Assembly (NCBI RefSeq): GCF_036898095.1
Contig: NC_090761.1
Coordinates: 38,963,500-39,027,499 of the forward strand
Origin: Palaemon carinicauda
Taxonomy: Eukaryota > Arthropoda > Malacostraca > Decapoda > Palaemonidae
Direction: 5' to 3'
Length of the DNA: 64,000 nt
This document shows, piece by piece, positions 11,086-21,669 of the stretch (position 1 is the stretch's first letter; every line of letters begins with the position of its first letter). Below the pieces are notes generated by a model. That model searched no databases. It was not told the origin of the DNA and was given only the letters and a program-made list of their open reading frames with translations. The position numbers and the translations under genes are program-made.

Positions 11086-12060
11086 TGATTACGATGGAAT
11101 TATTGCTGATATGATACTGGCTGAAAATGATGTGACTCCCAGAATATTTACACAAATATTTTGTAGAATGTGGAATGAAGAGGCAAACCTGATGAATGAG
11201 AGTTAGGAGTGTTGGTGAAAATGGCAAAAAAAGACCTGACTGACTGCAAAATTTACAGAGGCGTCACAGTTACGTCAGTTGTCAAAAAAATATATAGCAT
11301 GCTTATTCTAAAGAGACAAAAGAGAAAGCTTGATAAAAAGCTGAAAGATGAACAAGCAGGATTTAGAAATGGTAAAAGCTGTACTGACCAGATTATCATT
11401 TTGAGACATGTAGAGCAATGTGTAGAATATAGAAATCCCCTTTTGATGGCATTTGTGAACTATGGAAAAGCCTTAGACAGTGTACACCGGCCAATTTTAT
11501 GGAGAGTCCTGCGTTATTATGTGAATTTGATTAAGTCTGTTCATGAGCATGGCAAGTGCAAAATTAATGTTAGGGGAGTCCTATCTAATGAATTTCCTGT
11601 GAACAGCAGAGTACTCCAAGGGAATGTGCTGTTACCTATGTTGTTTATCCTCCTCATGGAATTTGTAATGCATAGAACAGTTTGAGATGGTGGAGAAGGA
11701 TTGAAGTAGATTGGTAATGGGAAATTAGCTGACCTAGAGTATGCTAATGATGCTGTCCTTTTTAGCAGATCACCACATGATTTGCAATGCTTGCTTGCCA
11801 GAACGCATGAAATATCACGCAAGGTTGGGCTCAAGATAAATAGAAAAAAGACAGAGATGATGAGAACGGAATATGCCATGGAAAATGAAATTACATATAA
11901 AAACTAGACTATATATCAGTTTAGTGAGATCAGTGTTACTCTATGGACACGAGTCAGGGTATGGCAATGAAACACTCTCCAACAGATTTAGTAGATTTGA
12001 GAACTAAGCCCTCAGAAGATTATCTGGAATTAAATGGCTTGATGGTTGAAGAGATGGATC
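11085..12060 (+). mobile_element. RTE-like non-LTR retrotransposon fragment inserted in copy B
   Basis: The plus strand reads reverse transcriptase motifs of an RTE/BovB-like LINE. In order these are a GI(I)ADM-like segment with NEEANLMNE (about 11090-11190), CKIYRGVTVTSVVKKIYS, EQAGFRNGKSCTDQIIILR (about 11350-11410), AFVNYGKALDSVHRPILW, NVRGVLSNEFPVNSRVLQGN, and after a stop the catalytic loop as LEYANDAVLF (about 11735-11765). LYGHESG and NRFSRFENxALRRLSGI-like sequence end it near 12050. The second Asp of the usual YADD is not present as such (YAND). There is no endonuclease and no 5' part, so this is a truncated copy, inserted where DIRS pol should be. Confidence 0.85.
11209..11685 (+). 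pseudogene. Reverse transcriptase core of the RTE fragment (longest open part)
   Basis: The longest uninterrupted reading frame of the RTE fragment covers the fingers and first palm motifs: RYGxxSC-type DQIIILR, the KALDSVHR segment that corresponds to catalytic motif A, and the LQGNVLLPMLFILLM segment corresponding to motif B. A UGA at 11683-11685 ends it before the YADD loop, which continues in the downstream sequence. RTE reverse transcriptases perform target-primed reverse transcription; this copy lacks the endonuclease and cannot be active. Confidence 0.85.
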
Positions 12061-12231
12061 GCGATCTCCCTGGGCGAGCCCATGTCCCTACTCGTCCTAG
12101 AATGGATGATGTCGGCGTGATGTGGAGTTCTGCCTCTCATCCATCTCTTCTGCTTCTTGGTTATGACTGCCTTTGCTTTCACTGGCGTGAAAGGTAAGTT
12201 GGCCATATAAGAATAAGAAGGGGCATGGCCT

Positions 12232-12987
12232 TCAGCACGCGATCAGGGTGGAGGTGATCTGCGCGCTGTCTATCGTCGACCTCCTTCTTGGGTCTTGACT
12301 CACAACTGATGAGCTCAATGAGGGTTCCAGAGGGATTCTAGGGGTTGCCCTGACTGTAACAGTAAGGGGTTGTATTGGTGGAGGAGCCACATTCAGAGCC
12401 TTCAGGATGGTGGACTTGAAAGTTGATGCCCATGGAGGAAGCTCTGAACAACTAAGTACATCCTGGAAGTCCCTAGAAGAGTGTCCTTTGGGTGGAACTC
12501 CAGAAGGATTGCCAGTCAACGGAGGAGATAACCTCTGAGGCAGAGGAACACGTTCCTTCGGACGTGGAGGAAGGTCCGGGATAATAAGCACATTTGCGAA
12601 CCTATTAGGAAGCTCCTTGAACCCTTCTGGGAAGGGTATCAATCTTCCACTCGAGGTGGAAGACGCAGAAGGGCGAGACGAAGGTGTTGGATCCGCAATT
12701 GCTTGCAATTCCGACACACTTATTCGAGAGTTGATCGTAAAATTTTCCAATTTACTCGTGAAATCGCAAGATTCACGCGCAAAATCGCCAACTTCACGTG
12801 CCAATGGATGCGATTTGCGAACAGAAGTGCTTGCAACAGGAGCACTAGGAGCCACAGCGAAAGAGGAAAATCTAACGCCTCCCTGCTGCCCCAGAGGAGC
12901 ACCTACGTCTGACAAAGTTGGCAGTGGAGGGCTTGGAGTAGGGACTACTCTAGTTGGAGGACGTCTCACAGTGGGACGCATTTCCAA
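12232..12987 (-). CDS. Pro/Ser-rich gag-like ORF of DIRS copy B
   Basis: A 251-residue minus-strand frame is rich in Pro, Ser, Thr and Arg (RRPPTRVVPTPSPPLPTLSD near the start, LPPRPKERVPLPQRL and PPPIQPLTVTVRATPRIPLE later). It sits on the gag side of a DIRS element, whose first ORF is typically Pro-rich and poorly conserved. I infer a gag-like product; no zinc finger or other defining motif is visible. The frame is probably only part of the original gene, because Arg/Ser-rich sequence continues upstream in broken frames to about 13690. The element is dead, so expression is doubtful. Confidence 0.5.
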   Translation of the reverse strand: MEMRPTVRRPPTRVVPTPSPPLPTLSDVGAPLGQQGGVRFSSFAVAPSAPVASTSVRKSHPLAREVGDFARESCDFTSKLENFTINSRISVSELQAIADPTPSSRPSASSTSSGRLIPFPEGFKELPNRFANVLIIPDLPPRPKERVPLPQRLSPPLTGNPSGVPPKGHSSRDFQDVLSCSELPPWASTFKSTILKALNVAPPPIQPLTVTVRATPRIPLEPSLSSSVVSQDPRRRSTIDSAQITSTLIAC

Positions 12988-13690
12988 GCGTCATGTTGGC
13001 GAGTGCTTCGCGACAACTCCCCATGCAGAGAAAGGCACTGAGGAGTGGTCGTTCTCATCATCAGGTTCGGTCCGAGGTCGTTTGGACTGCGCGTAAGCAT
13101 ACCTCTACCTCTAGACGAGGAACGTCTAGACCTTGATCGCGAACGTACGGTTTGTGATCGGGATGTCCGTGAATAAGAGCATCTAGCTCTCATTCGAGGA
13201 TGGCGAGAACACCGCGAGTGCCTATCTTGCGAACGAGAATGTCGTTCTTGTTAACGATAACCTCGCAAGCATGAACGCCGCCCTCGTGAACGTGAGCGTC
13301 ATCCTTGTGAGCGAGAGTACCGTCCTTATAATCTAGATCGTGACGATCTAGAAAGCGAGCGTCTGGACCTATGTCTACACTTTGCTCGTGATCATGAAGA
13401 ACGTGATCGCGAGACTCGCCCTCCTGAAGAGGAACGCCTTCGAGGAGAGTGTTGAAACCTACGGTCTCGTGAGCGAGAGGCTCTATAACATGAGCGTCTT
13501 TAAGGCGAAGAACGCTCGGATCGTGATGACTAACGATCCATACGATCTTCCGATCGTCACGAATGGCGATCAGGCAGGAAGGCCAGGAGGAGGTGGAGAT
13601 GGCGATGCTCGTCCTCTAGCGCTGCAGGTGGTAGGCGCGCCGATCCCCAAAAGATTGTCACCTGCATCCTGAGGGTTCCTGTGGGAAGAA
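12988..13690 (-). pseudogene. Arg/Ser-dipeptide-rich gag segment of copy B
   Basis: Read on the minus strand, this DNA is an irregular repeat of CGT/CGC/CGA and TCT/AGC codons, giving SRTSRSQTVRSRSRSRRSSS and similar RS-rich strings. Stops at intervals break it. RS-rich stretches are plausible RNA-binding parts of a retrotransposon gag, but low-complexity DNA could give the same picture by itself. Confidence 0.5.
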
Positions 13691-14280
13691 ACAGGGTTGA
13701 GGGTTAAGGGACAACGAGGTCCCAGGATGGAGAGAGGGTTCGTCGTCAGTTTCTTTTTAGGAAATATGAAATATCCTTCAGTACCGTGCCTTTATATGCT
13801 GATTTGGAAAGCACAAAAATAAACAATGGAGAAGATTATAATTTACTTTGTTTTTATTTACAAATACAATACTAAAATGTGAATATTACAGTTCATGCAT
13901 TATTATTGGATATAGCTACGTGAAATACCAGTTTGACAATAAACGAGCAATATGCAGTGTGAAATGTTGAATGCTTTCGAACGAACATGATAAAATAACT
14001 GTGAAGGTTCTGTAGCATACAGTTCCCCTTAAAGTAAAGTAAGTAATCAAAATCCAGTTTATTTAAAAAATAGCTTTAATTTTTTACAACAGTAAACGGA
14101 TATACCAAGTACAGCGAGAGCCGGGACAAGCTGCGTGGGGAGAGAGGAAAGTGGCGCGAAGCAAGCCCAATGCAAGGGAGCACGGGCCATTTGAAATCAT
14201 CACACCGCAAGATTTTTTATTGTGAATATTTGATTTTTCATCTAATACGAATTGCTGTTCGTGTAGCTCCAGCCTGAAGG
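13691..14280. other. AT-rich block within copy B
   Basis: Composition drops abruptly from GC-rich to AT-rich and rises again near 14280. No gene or terminal repeat is visible. It may be an inserted repeat of unknown type. Confidence 0.4.
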
Positions 14281-16300
14281 TCTGGGATCTGGATCTACCT
14301 TTCCCTCGCTAGTCATGGGAAGGAGGTACACGTTGTGCTCGGGCCTGTGCTGGCACCGTGATCCTACATATCAGGTCGGATGGAGTCAAGACGTTCACAG
14401 AGGAACTCTATGCCTCTAGCAGTATCTGACGAGTATTTGTCACTGCTACTGCTGAGGTTGCTTGGTTCCCTGAAGGAACCTGAGTGGTACTAGTTACCAC
14501 TTGCAGGACTGATCTCATCAACTTATGGAATCATGGAGTGTCCTTGGTGAAGGAAGAAGCACTCGCCGGGGCACCTTAGGAGACCTTGTGCACTAGAGTC
14601 TGTTTCTGAGGAGCTCACATTGGCTGTGGAAGACTGTGTTCCTGTTCATTGTTGTGTCTTCTCGGGGAAGTGAGCTTGCTCTTCACTGAAATTAAGCACA
14701 CAAGTAGGCTCTCGCGCTCTACTCTGGAAGTACGAACAGGATTTTGTTGATGAGCTACTGCAGTATGCCGCTTCACTGTCAGCGAGTGTGCTACAGGGTA
14801 TCGTGAGGTAACATTCCCTTCCTAATGACCGTGTGCTGATGAAGTAACGCGCTCATGTGTTGTTGACACCAGGTAGTTGTAGTTGTCTGTGCGAACACTA
14901 GGGTTAGCGTAGAGCCTTGTCAGCGAGAGAAGCTTGCCCTCGCACCTCAACAGGTGGATGGGTATGCAACGACACGTATAGCTTTATCGCCAAACTGTGG
15001 TCTACTCGGCCACACGCTGGGGTTCGCGGACACTTTGGGTCATGTAAACCCTCGTCAGCAAAAGGAACTCACCTTTACATCTCAACAGGTGAATTGGTAC
15101 ACAACGGCACGTATGACTCTCTCGCTCAACTCGGGCATACTTGCTCATAAGCCGGGGCTATGCGAGACTCACTCATCAATGCTCAAGCGGGAATTGTTCC
15201 TGCACTCCTGTGTGTGTTAGCATGACAGAAACACTGGGTTCTTTCCCAAAGGGAAGAGGAGCCCTAAGCCCAGAACCCGCAGGTTCTAGCTTGAAGACGC
15301 AGGAAGGTGACTGATGTGTCTGACCGACACAATGGTGAGGGATCAGGACTGCGCACAGCATATGAACCACCTGATCATCTAGCTCCGAAGACCCTCGCTC
15401 TGAGGGCTGAAAAGAGGCATGGACAAATCCAGCACTCTTTTCCTCATGCCATGCGGTGGAGACCACTCAGGGGAAGACTTAACCCGCAAACGAGAAAGGT
15501 GCTCACCCTTAAGCGGGACAGCTCGATATTTCAGACTAAGCAAAGTCTCTGCAGGCTGAGCATACTGAAGTTGAGGGAAAGCATCATTGTCCGCGAGCTG
15601 ATGAGCAGGACCGAGGCAAGCTCTGTGTGAGCAGCATTTGGCTTTCCCGACAGAGCACTCTGAGGGGTGCTACCCCGAACCCGCTGTTGTACATGTGACG
15701 AGGCTGCATGTGTAAACGGTGACTGAGCGGGCAAGGACTAAGATCCTGGTAAGAACACAATGCCAGTGCATTATCTTCAGAGACTCTAGGAGGATGACCG
15801 AGGTAAACCTCTGAGGAAGCCAGCGTACGCTTCCTCTGTGCACCTGACTGGATCAGCTCAGGGAGGCCATCCTTGGAAGGGGGACCAGTGATCCCTAAGG
15901 GAGGCCAGAGTTGACAGGTATCGTCAACGGAGAAAGACTCCCCTTTGGCGGAGGGCAGAAGTGCCACTTCCCTAGGGCGAGCTATGACATCCTTTAAGCC
16001 TAAGGGTTGTCCAGAGGTCAAACGCCCATCACTTCTACTTGACCATTCTAGTGAGAAAACGAACGAGTAGAGGCCGCATGGAGAGATGGAGACCGTGAAA
16101 AAGGAAGCCGAAGTTTCTGTCTATATGGATGACCCCCAAGATTAAGAATCCCTTTTGGACTTCTTGCGCCATCTGCCAAACCTTACCCACTGGGAAGATG
16201 GCCACTCCCGACGCTCTACACAAAGTGAATCCTGCCTACAAGAGTGACCTATGCAGGTTAGTCAAATAGCCACTCAAAGGTTTTTAACAGCAAAGAGAGA
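14281..16300 (-). other. Gag-side region of DIRS copy B without readable gene
   Basis: GC-rich sequence with only short frames on both strands. Its position between the RS-rich gag segment and the right terminal repeat marks it as the 5' part of the element. No motif was recognised apart from the tandem duplication described separately. Confidence 0.45.
14908..15180 (+). repeat. Tandem duplication with a 135-bp period
   Basis: CTCAACAGGTG recurs at 14946 and 15081, with flanking similarity (GTCAGCG...; GCAACGACACGTATAGCTTT against CAACGGCACGTATGACTCTC). The 135-bp period equals 45 codons, so it would keep a reading frame. The two units have diverged. Confidence 0.7.
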
Positions 16301-16374
16301 CACGTCTACCCTCAACCAAGCAAAAAGCAAGTGACGACAGAACATTGTGCGCGTGCGTGTGTGAGCGGGGTAGC

Positions 16375-16460
16375 TGGTAATACCCACTACAGTCCCCTAA
16401 ATAGCGGTGGGTAGTTATACCTCGCTAAAAGCCTTATGGCTAGTTTCCAGCTTCGCCGAA
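16375..16460. repeat. Right terminal repeat of copy B, inner part
   Basis: The reverse complement of GCGGTGGGTAGTTATACCTC ... CTTCGCCGAAA matches 9225-9290 at the left end of B. It stops at GCCGAAA, where copy C begins. The missing outer part (CCTATAATGAGC and on) continues at 24239. Confidence 0.75.
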
Positions 16461-16815
16461 AATGACAAATTCGAAGATAATTTGTATTTTTCCTAACCAT
16501 ACAAACCTTAGCTATTTACATTGGGTTTACCTTTTAGCGCAGCTGAAATGGCGAGCCATTAGAATTTAACGAGGGTGTATTACCCCCGCGCTAGTTAGTG
16601 GGGGGTAGGGGAGTGGTAGCTAGCTACCACTCCCCCCCTCACACACAGATGAATGCTCACTTTCACTTAGAGGTAGGACTTGTCTTGGGGGATAGGGCTG
16701 GCGGGCAAATATGTGTAAATAGCTAAGGTTTGTATGGTTAGGAAAAATACAAATTATCTTCGAATTTGTCATTTGTTCCGTAACCAAAATACAAACCACG
16801 CTATTTACATTGGGT
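16461..16815. repeat. Left inverted terminal repeat with foldback and ICR of copy C
   Basis: AATGACAAATTCGAAGATAA at 16461 is mirrored exactly by the sequence ending at 16772 (arms of about 58 bp, loop about 195 bp). Immediately after the inner arm, TGTTCCGTAACCAAAATACA is the complement of the right outer end (24238 inward). The inner block thus joins the complements of both element ends, which is the circle-junction layout of DIRS ICRs. A central palindrome GGTAGCTAGCTACC lies near 16616-16629. Confidence 0.88.
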
Positions 16816-17289
16816 GACTTACCCATTAGGTAGGGTGGAAAGTCCCCAGCCATACTGGCTTTGGCTTTACCCGCGGACTCAGAATCCGAGTGAGTCCCTG
16901 CACCTCACAAGTTCCTTGCTCCGCAAGGAACCGAGTGGCCTATATAAGCTTGTGTGTGAAGGAAGAAGTGTGACCCGTCTTAGGCAGTTGACCTGGAGTT
17001 TCAAAAGGAACTCTGGGTTAGGACGTTCCCAATACCACCTTGTCAGGGTATGGGGGACGCGACAGTATTGACTCAATACTCGGAACACAAGGAAGCATGG
17101 TTTACCTGCAGAGGTTCGAGGTCAGCTATGCAGAGACCAGGATGCTGCTTCCCCGTAGAGGGGATGATGAAGAAAGAAATAAGGGCCAGACATACTTCTT
17201 TCGTTCATGCAGACTAAAACCTGATAATAATGCCCTCAACCTTCTGCTACCTGTCCAAAAAGGAGCCTGAGGTTAGACCAGCTGTTGTG

Positions 17290-17960
17290 TAGCCACCATA
17301 GAGCGATAGAAAACGTATCGAGACTCCTGTGGGTCACGCCCATCAGGAAGCGGGCTGCGAAGGTCATTAGACGCTTCCAGACTCCAGCTTGTAGCACCTG
17401 CGTCACAGAGTAGTATTACTCGAAGGCGAGGGACGTTGCGATGTATCCAACATCGTGCTGTAGGGCGACGTGACAGGGGAGGGTCTGGAGACAGGTCGAG
17501 ATGAATGTCCTTGAGTCCGGGCTGAAGAGGTATACTGGTGACTCTCCCCCGTGTCCTCCTTGTGCTCCCAAATCGGCTGCAACTGAGGACAAACTGCAGC
17601 TGTTCCCAAAGCTACCCTCTCGATTCCTTTACTGGCAAGAAAGAGAAGGTCTTGGGACATCAGATACAGAATGGAGATTCGAAATCTTGAAGGAATTGGA
17701 CCGAAGGGCCGGGACCCCAGATTCTGAGTCTAGCCAACAACTCAGGAGCGAACCTGAATGTTGCCTTCCCCTCTTCCTTACAAAGGGCGGAGTCGTACGA
17801 GACCAAGAAGATTGCTTACACACTGGCCGTGGCCAGAGTGAGCAGTAGACCCAAGGCGAAATACAATCCGAGGTCTGTCGTAAAGGGTCTTGAGAAGATC
17901 TCTTAAAGGACTAAAAGTCTGAGCCATGCTCCAAATTGGAGGTCTTCCTCCGACTAGGGC
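17290..17960 (-). pseudogene. Tyrosine recombinase of DIRS copy C, active-site Arg lost
   Basis: The minus strand follows the recombinase of copy A through frameshifts. A KRSSQDPLRQTSD segment (about 17900) corresponds to KRSPYEPLHQATD of A. Box II (17446-17457) reads HDVGY where A has HDIRG, so the catalytic Arg is Gly. A UAA lies at 17416-17418, followed in the same frame by SVTQVLQAGVWKR. The enzyme cannot be functional. In copy A the same positions are intact, so the decay happened after the copies separated. Confidence 0.75.
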
Positions 17961-18133
17961 AGGGACGATCGTAGCTTCGCATGAGCGAGGAAAGATCCAG
18001 CGGGCAGGAAAAAGTTATTCCTTTTAAGCCTGAAGGTCAGGGAAAGGCTGAGCGACAGGCTTCATTGCCGAGAGCGGAAAGGAGTTTCCTCCCGCCGAAA
18101 GGCAATAAGACCGTTATTGCTGGAGAGGAGGCC

Positions 18134-19110
18134 TCAAGGGAAGAGGTATATCTCCCACGGCACCAACCACCGAAGACTCTTCACTTTGCCTGGAAGACCC
18201 CTGCGGATGACTATCCCAGATGACGCGACCTCCGTACCGCGACTGTAGCGGGTTGTCTCTTCTTGAGGAGGAGGCGTAGTGTCTCCAGGCATGAAGCCGA
18301 AGCGACGCCCCGGTTCAGAAGAGATGTCGCAGTGTGGTTGTTTGAGTAGTCTGCGCCGTGGGAGAAGCTCTCCTGGGAGTTCCGTCAGGGGAAGCAGAGG
18401 GTCCAGAAACCGTTCTGCGCATAGTCCCAGTGGAGCTTTCCCCTTGAAAGGTTGACAGACAACCTGGTCTTGTTGAGACCCATTGTCCACAGACAAAAAG
18501 GAGGGAAGACGCAGGCGTCGAAGTTGTCCCACCATCACCGGAATGCATCTTGCCAGAGTCTCGGGTCGGAGACTGGGGGGAAGAACAGCGGAAGCTTGAG
18601 GTTCCAAGCTGTCGCGATCAGGTCCCCCAGACCAGGACTTGCTGGTTACTCAAGGTCAAAGACCCCCAGGTACACTCTCTCTACGAGGCTCTGCTCGGAT
18701 AGTCGGAGAGAACATTCCTCTGCCTGGAATGAGAGAGCCGATGGTGGTATTGAGAGAATCTCAATCATCCCGGTATCTCTACTGCAAGATGTGAAGGTGT
18801 GAAAATGCGTCCCCTGCTGGTTAGAACACGCCAGAATCATGAAGTCGACGCGCACGGGGTGACTCGGTAGGAGCTGTAGGATCTGTAGAGGGGCCAGACT
18901 ACGGCCCCTAAGCCTGCCTGAATGATGGAGAGGTATCCTTCAGGTCTTGACCATAGGCCTGGACCGGAACATGCCCCCCCCCCCCCCCCCCTTTCCTTTG
19001 ACGAGTCCGAGAACAGCATCAAGAATGTGGGGAAAGGACGAGAATATCCACTACCATCAAGAGGCTCCATAGGTCAACACCCATTGCAGGTCTAATAGTT
19101 CCGCTGGTCC
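18134..19110 (-). pseudogene. RNase H and connecting domain of DIRS copy C
   Basis: The RNase H first box is recognisable as LMLFSDSSKERGGG at about 19020-18985. There a run of 18 C (G on the coding strand) replaces the usual GWG context. WSRPE follows. The connecting segment (about 18530-18490, WWDNFDACVFPPFCL-like) matches that of copy A. Multiple frame changes separate these blocks. The poly-C run is a likely site of both real slippage and sequencing error. Confidence 0.7.
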
Positions 19111-19335
19111 CATAGGGGCCAGGAAGTCCGGTTAAACTGCCTGAAACCACCGGAACTTGGACCGCCCCACATGGTACTTATCCTGAGGCGACCGTTCGGA
19201 CTATAGACGGGTCAATGAGGAAAGGAGAACTAGGAAACGTTCCAAGGTAGGGCTGAAAGCTCTGCTTGACTGAGAACAGGTACTGCGACTCTCCTCAGTC
19301 TTGCCACAGTCAACTGAAAGGAAGGCTCGGAGGAT
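19110..19335 (-). pseudogene. C-terminal reverse transcriptase remnant of copy C
   Basis: The minus-strand reading LTVARLRRVAVPVLSQAE followed by a NGRLRIST-like motif resembles the thumb/end region of DIRS reverse transcriptases, just before RNase H. Stops are present. The polymerase core motifs are not readable upstream, where a 5S-like sequence interrupts. Confidence 0.55.
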
Positions 19336-19440
19336 GTGGCAACAGAATCTGGCGTCCCCAGGTGGTCACCCATCCAAGTACCGACCAGAACCGACGTTGC
19401 TTAATCTCGCTGGATGACTCAATATCATGGCCAGATACTC
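19336..19440 (-). ncRNA. 5S rRNA-derived segment (pseudogene or 5S-type SINE fragment)
   Basis: On the minus strand the sequence contains the conserved 3' half of arthropod 5S rRNA: TTAAGCAACGTCGG, then GGTACTTGGATGGGTGACC and CACCTGGGGACGCC, ending at GTTGCCAC. The first includes the A box of the internal pol III promoter, and GGATGGGTGACC is the C box. The 5' part keeps only GGCCATGAT, and about 14 nt are missing between it and TTAAGC, so the segment is about 105 nt against the usual ~120. It interrupts the reverse transcriptase of DIRS copy C. It is either a retroposed 5S pseudogene or the head of a 5S-derived SINE. It is not a functional rRNA gene. Confidence 0.8.
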
Positions 19441-20880
19441 CAGATGTTGAGGCAGAAGAAGAGAAGGCTCCAAGCAAAATACCATTAACCCACACTCATG
19501 GTAAGCATCCGGAAGCTTGTCCCGGCGCTAAAGTAGGTCGAACCCGAGCCTACCGGAGTTGACCAGCCCTCCAAAAAGCAGAGGAAGCGGAAGCCTGCAC
19601 CTGAGAGTTCTCTGGGGAAAAAAACCTGCTATGCCACGGCGGGATAGCCACACTGCATCATAAGCAGGAATACTTGGTCTACACTGAATTCCACGAGCTC
19701 CCTGGAAGATGGATGGAATGGAAATTGAAAGTACCCGTCCTTACGATCCAGGGTTTAAGGAGTCCTGTCGCCTCGTTACCAGTCTGATCGATTCTGCTGT
19801 TCTACGCTGGCCGAAGTTTGTTCGACAAACTTGATCAGGGCTGAGAGGTCGACTACGGAACTCCCCTCTCAGATCCTTCCTTACAAGAAAGGATCGACTG
19901 AAGAGGTCGGGGGTGAAGCCGTCGATGATCCTATGGAGGACCTTCGCCTAAGGTATGGATCATTCTGCCCAACCGGGCAACTCTTGCCGACGCTATGGCA
20001 TAGAGGTTCAGAGACACTGAATTCGCTGACAGAGACGGCAGGCGCAATATCCTTAGCTGATCACAGAGATTGTGCGGGAATGGGCATCGGGAAGCTGTCA
20101 TCCGGATGAGTAACCTTAAGCATCCTCCCAGCAAGAAACCTGCAATCCTAGAGTTTTTGAACTCTGCCACTCCTTTTAGGACTATGCCCCCGGGGGAGCC
20201 TCCCGTGCCATCTGTTCCTGACAGGAGGAAACTGCAATTGGACACCTTGTCCCAGTTGTCGTAGCCGATAACTTAGGCCGACGTGGTTGAAAGAAAAGGG
20301 CGCTGGAGCCCTGCAGAGTCTGGAAGAGAGCGCCTTGGAGGAGTGAAAACGGAAGTCGATTTCCTCCGCACAGCCGCTGTCTAAGTCTCCGTCCTTGGGC
20401 ACAAACAAACTCTTCTCAAGGATGGAAGGGTGTCTGAGGTTGTCGACCTCCACAGATGAGACACCCGAAGGAAGCCCTCAGTCAGCGCGTCCAGATGGTA
20501 CAACATCGAGCTTGTCCGCAAGTTAGATACTTAATGACGAAAGGCCAAGGTGCCTGAGCCTGAGAGGAGGAAAGTACCCATGATCTTCCTGTAGCTTCCT
20601 TGAACCAAACCTCGGGCCATAACCGAGGAGGGAAAGGACCTGGTAAGCCCCCAGAGGAAGGGGTAAGCAGTCACCCCTTGGCCGATGGATAAATCTCGAA
20701 CGGAAAGCCCCCCGCCAAAAATCCTTCCAGGGAATGACGGGGAAGGGCTAACCCAGGTTCTGGAAAGAGGAGTGTTGCTCAGACCTCCCTGAAGTTTCTT
20801 CCTATTCTTGCAAGTGTCATGCTCTGCGTTTACGGGATGAGGCCGCGTTCTGGAAATACGCTCCAGAAGAACTCGCCAGG
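19441..20880 (-). other. Interior of DIRS copy C (expected RT and gag junction), not readable
   Basis: Moderately GC-rich sequence with short frames only. Reverse transcriptase core motifs should be here but I cannot identify them. The region therefore remains assigned to the element by position only. Confidence 0.4.
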
Positions 20881-21149
20881 CTGGCCATGCTGCGAAAACC
20901 CCAATGGGAATCGTGGTCGCAATCGCCCTGGGCCTCGCGCGATGGTAATTCAAAGATTTGCGCGTGGGCGAACGTGGAAGCGCCCATGCGCGGTCACACA
21001 GGAACGCAAACGAAGGTGAGCGAAGGAGCGCAGAAGGAGAGCGAGTGTGGTAGGAAGGGCGAGAGCTGGTGGTCGGGGAGCGATAACCCATAGACAAGCA
21101 ATGGATACTGCAAGAATTAAGCCAACGTTCGTGCGAAGAAACACTGTAG

Positions 21150-21364
21150 GTTCGAGCAATGGAACACCGTCGGTTCGCAAGACGGAACACCGTCGGTTCG
21201 CGCGACGGAACACCGTCGGTTCGCGCGACGGAACACCGTCGGTTCGCGCGACGGAACACCGTCGGTTCGCGCGACGGAACACCGTCGGTTCGCGCGACGG
21301 AACACCGTCGGTTCGCGCGACGGAACATCGTCCGTCCGCGCGATGGAATACCGTTGGTTCGCAC
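21150..21364 (+). repeat. 23-bp minisatellite array, about nine units
   Basis: The unit GACGGAACACCGTCGGTTCG (plus CGC) repeats at 21181, 21204, 21227, 21250, 21273, 21296, 21319 and 21342, with a diverged unit before. The six central units are identical. Each unit contains the inverted motif GACGG...CCGTC. Three units (69 bp) make a 23-residue frame cycle, which accounts for the Arg-rich open frames on both strands. Confidence 0.95.
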
Positions 21365-21669
21365 GCGGGCGAACATTGGAGAGCATGTGCGCGGACGCGC
21401 ATGAGCGTAGACATGCAGGCACGTGGGCGTGTGGGCGCGAAGGCGAGCAGTCGCGCGGGCGCCCAGGCGAGCGGTCGCGCGGGTGCGCAGGCGACCGGTC
21501 GCGAGGGTGGGCAGGTGAATGAGCGCGAGTCCGAGGCGGCGAACGCAAGCGTTAGCGCGATGGCGAAGAAACGCGCTGCCGCGTGGGCCAGGAAGACCGC
21601 TGGTGATATGGATCAACAGGCGATCGGTGGAGGGCTGGTGAGCGCTAACGCGCAGGTTGGCAATGGCGC

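Larger units (their letters stand above)
9158..16460 (-). mobile_element. DIRS1-like retrotransposon copy B, interrupted
   Basis: Copy B runs in the same orientation as A. It starts with two consecutive left-type termini (9158-9430 and 9431-9745), then on the minus strand has recombinase remnants (10250-10990), an RTE fragment where pol should be, a Pro/Ser- and Arg/Ser-rich gag-like region (12232-13690), an AT-rich stretch and a further gag-side region to 16300. The right terminal repeat begins at 16375 and is cut at 16460 by copy C. Its outer part appears to resume at 24239. No reverse transcriptase or RNase H was found, so most of pol is missing. Confidence 0.75.

Noticed and set aside
12617..13672. 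Plus-strand frames of 60-159 residues in the gag region of copy B
   Set aside because: They mirror the RS-rich minus-strand repeat and lack motifs or splice sites.
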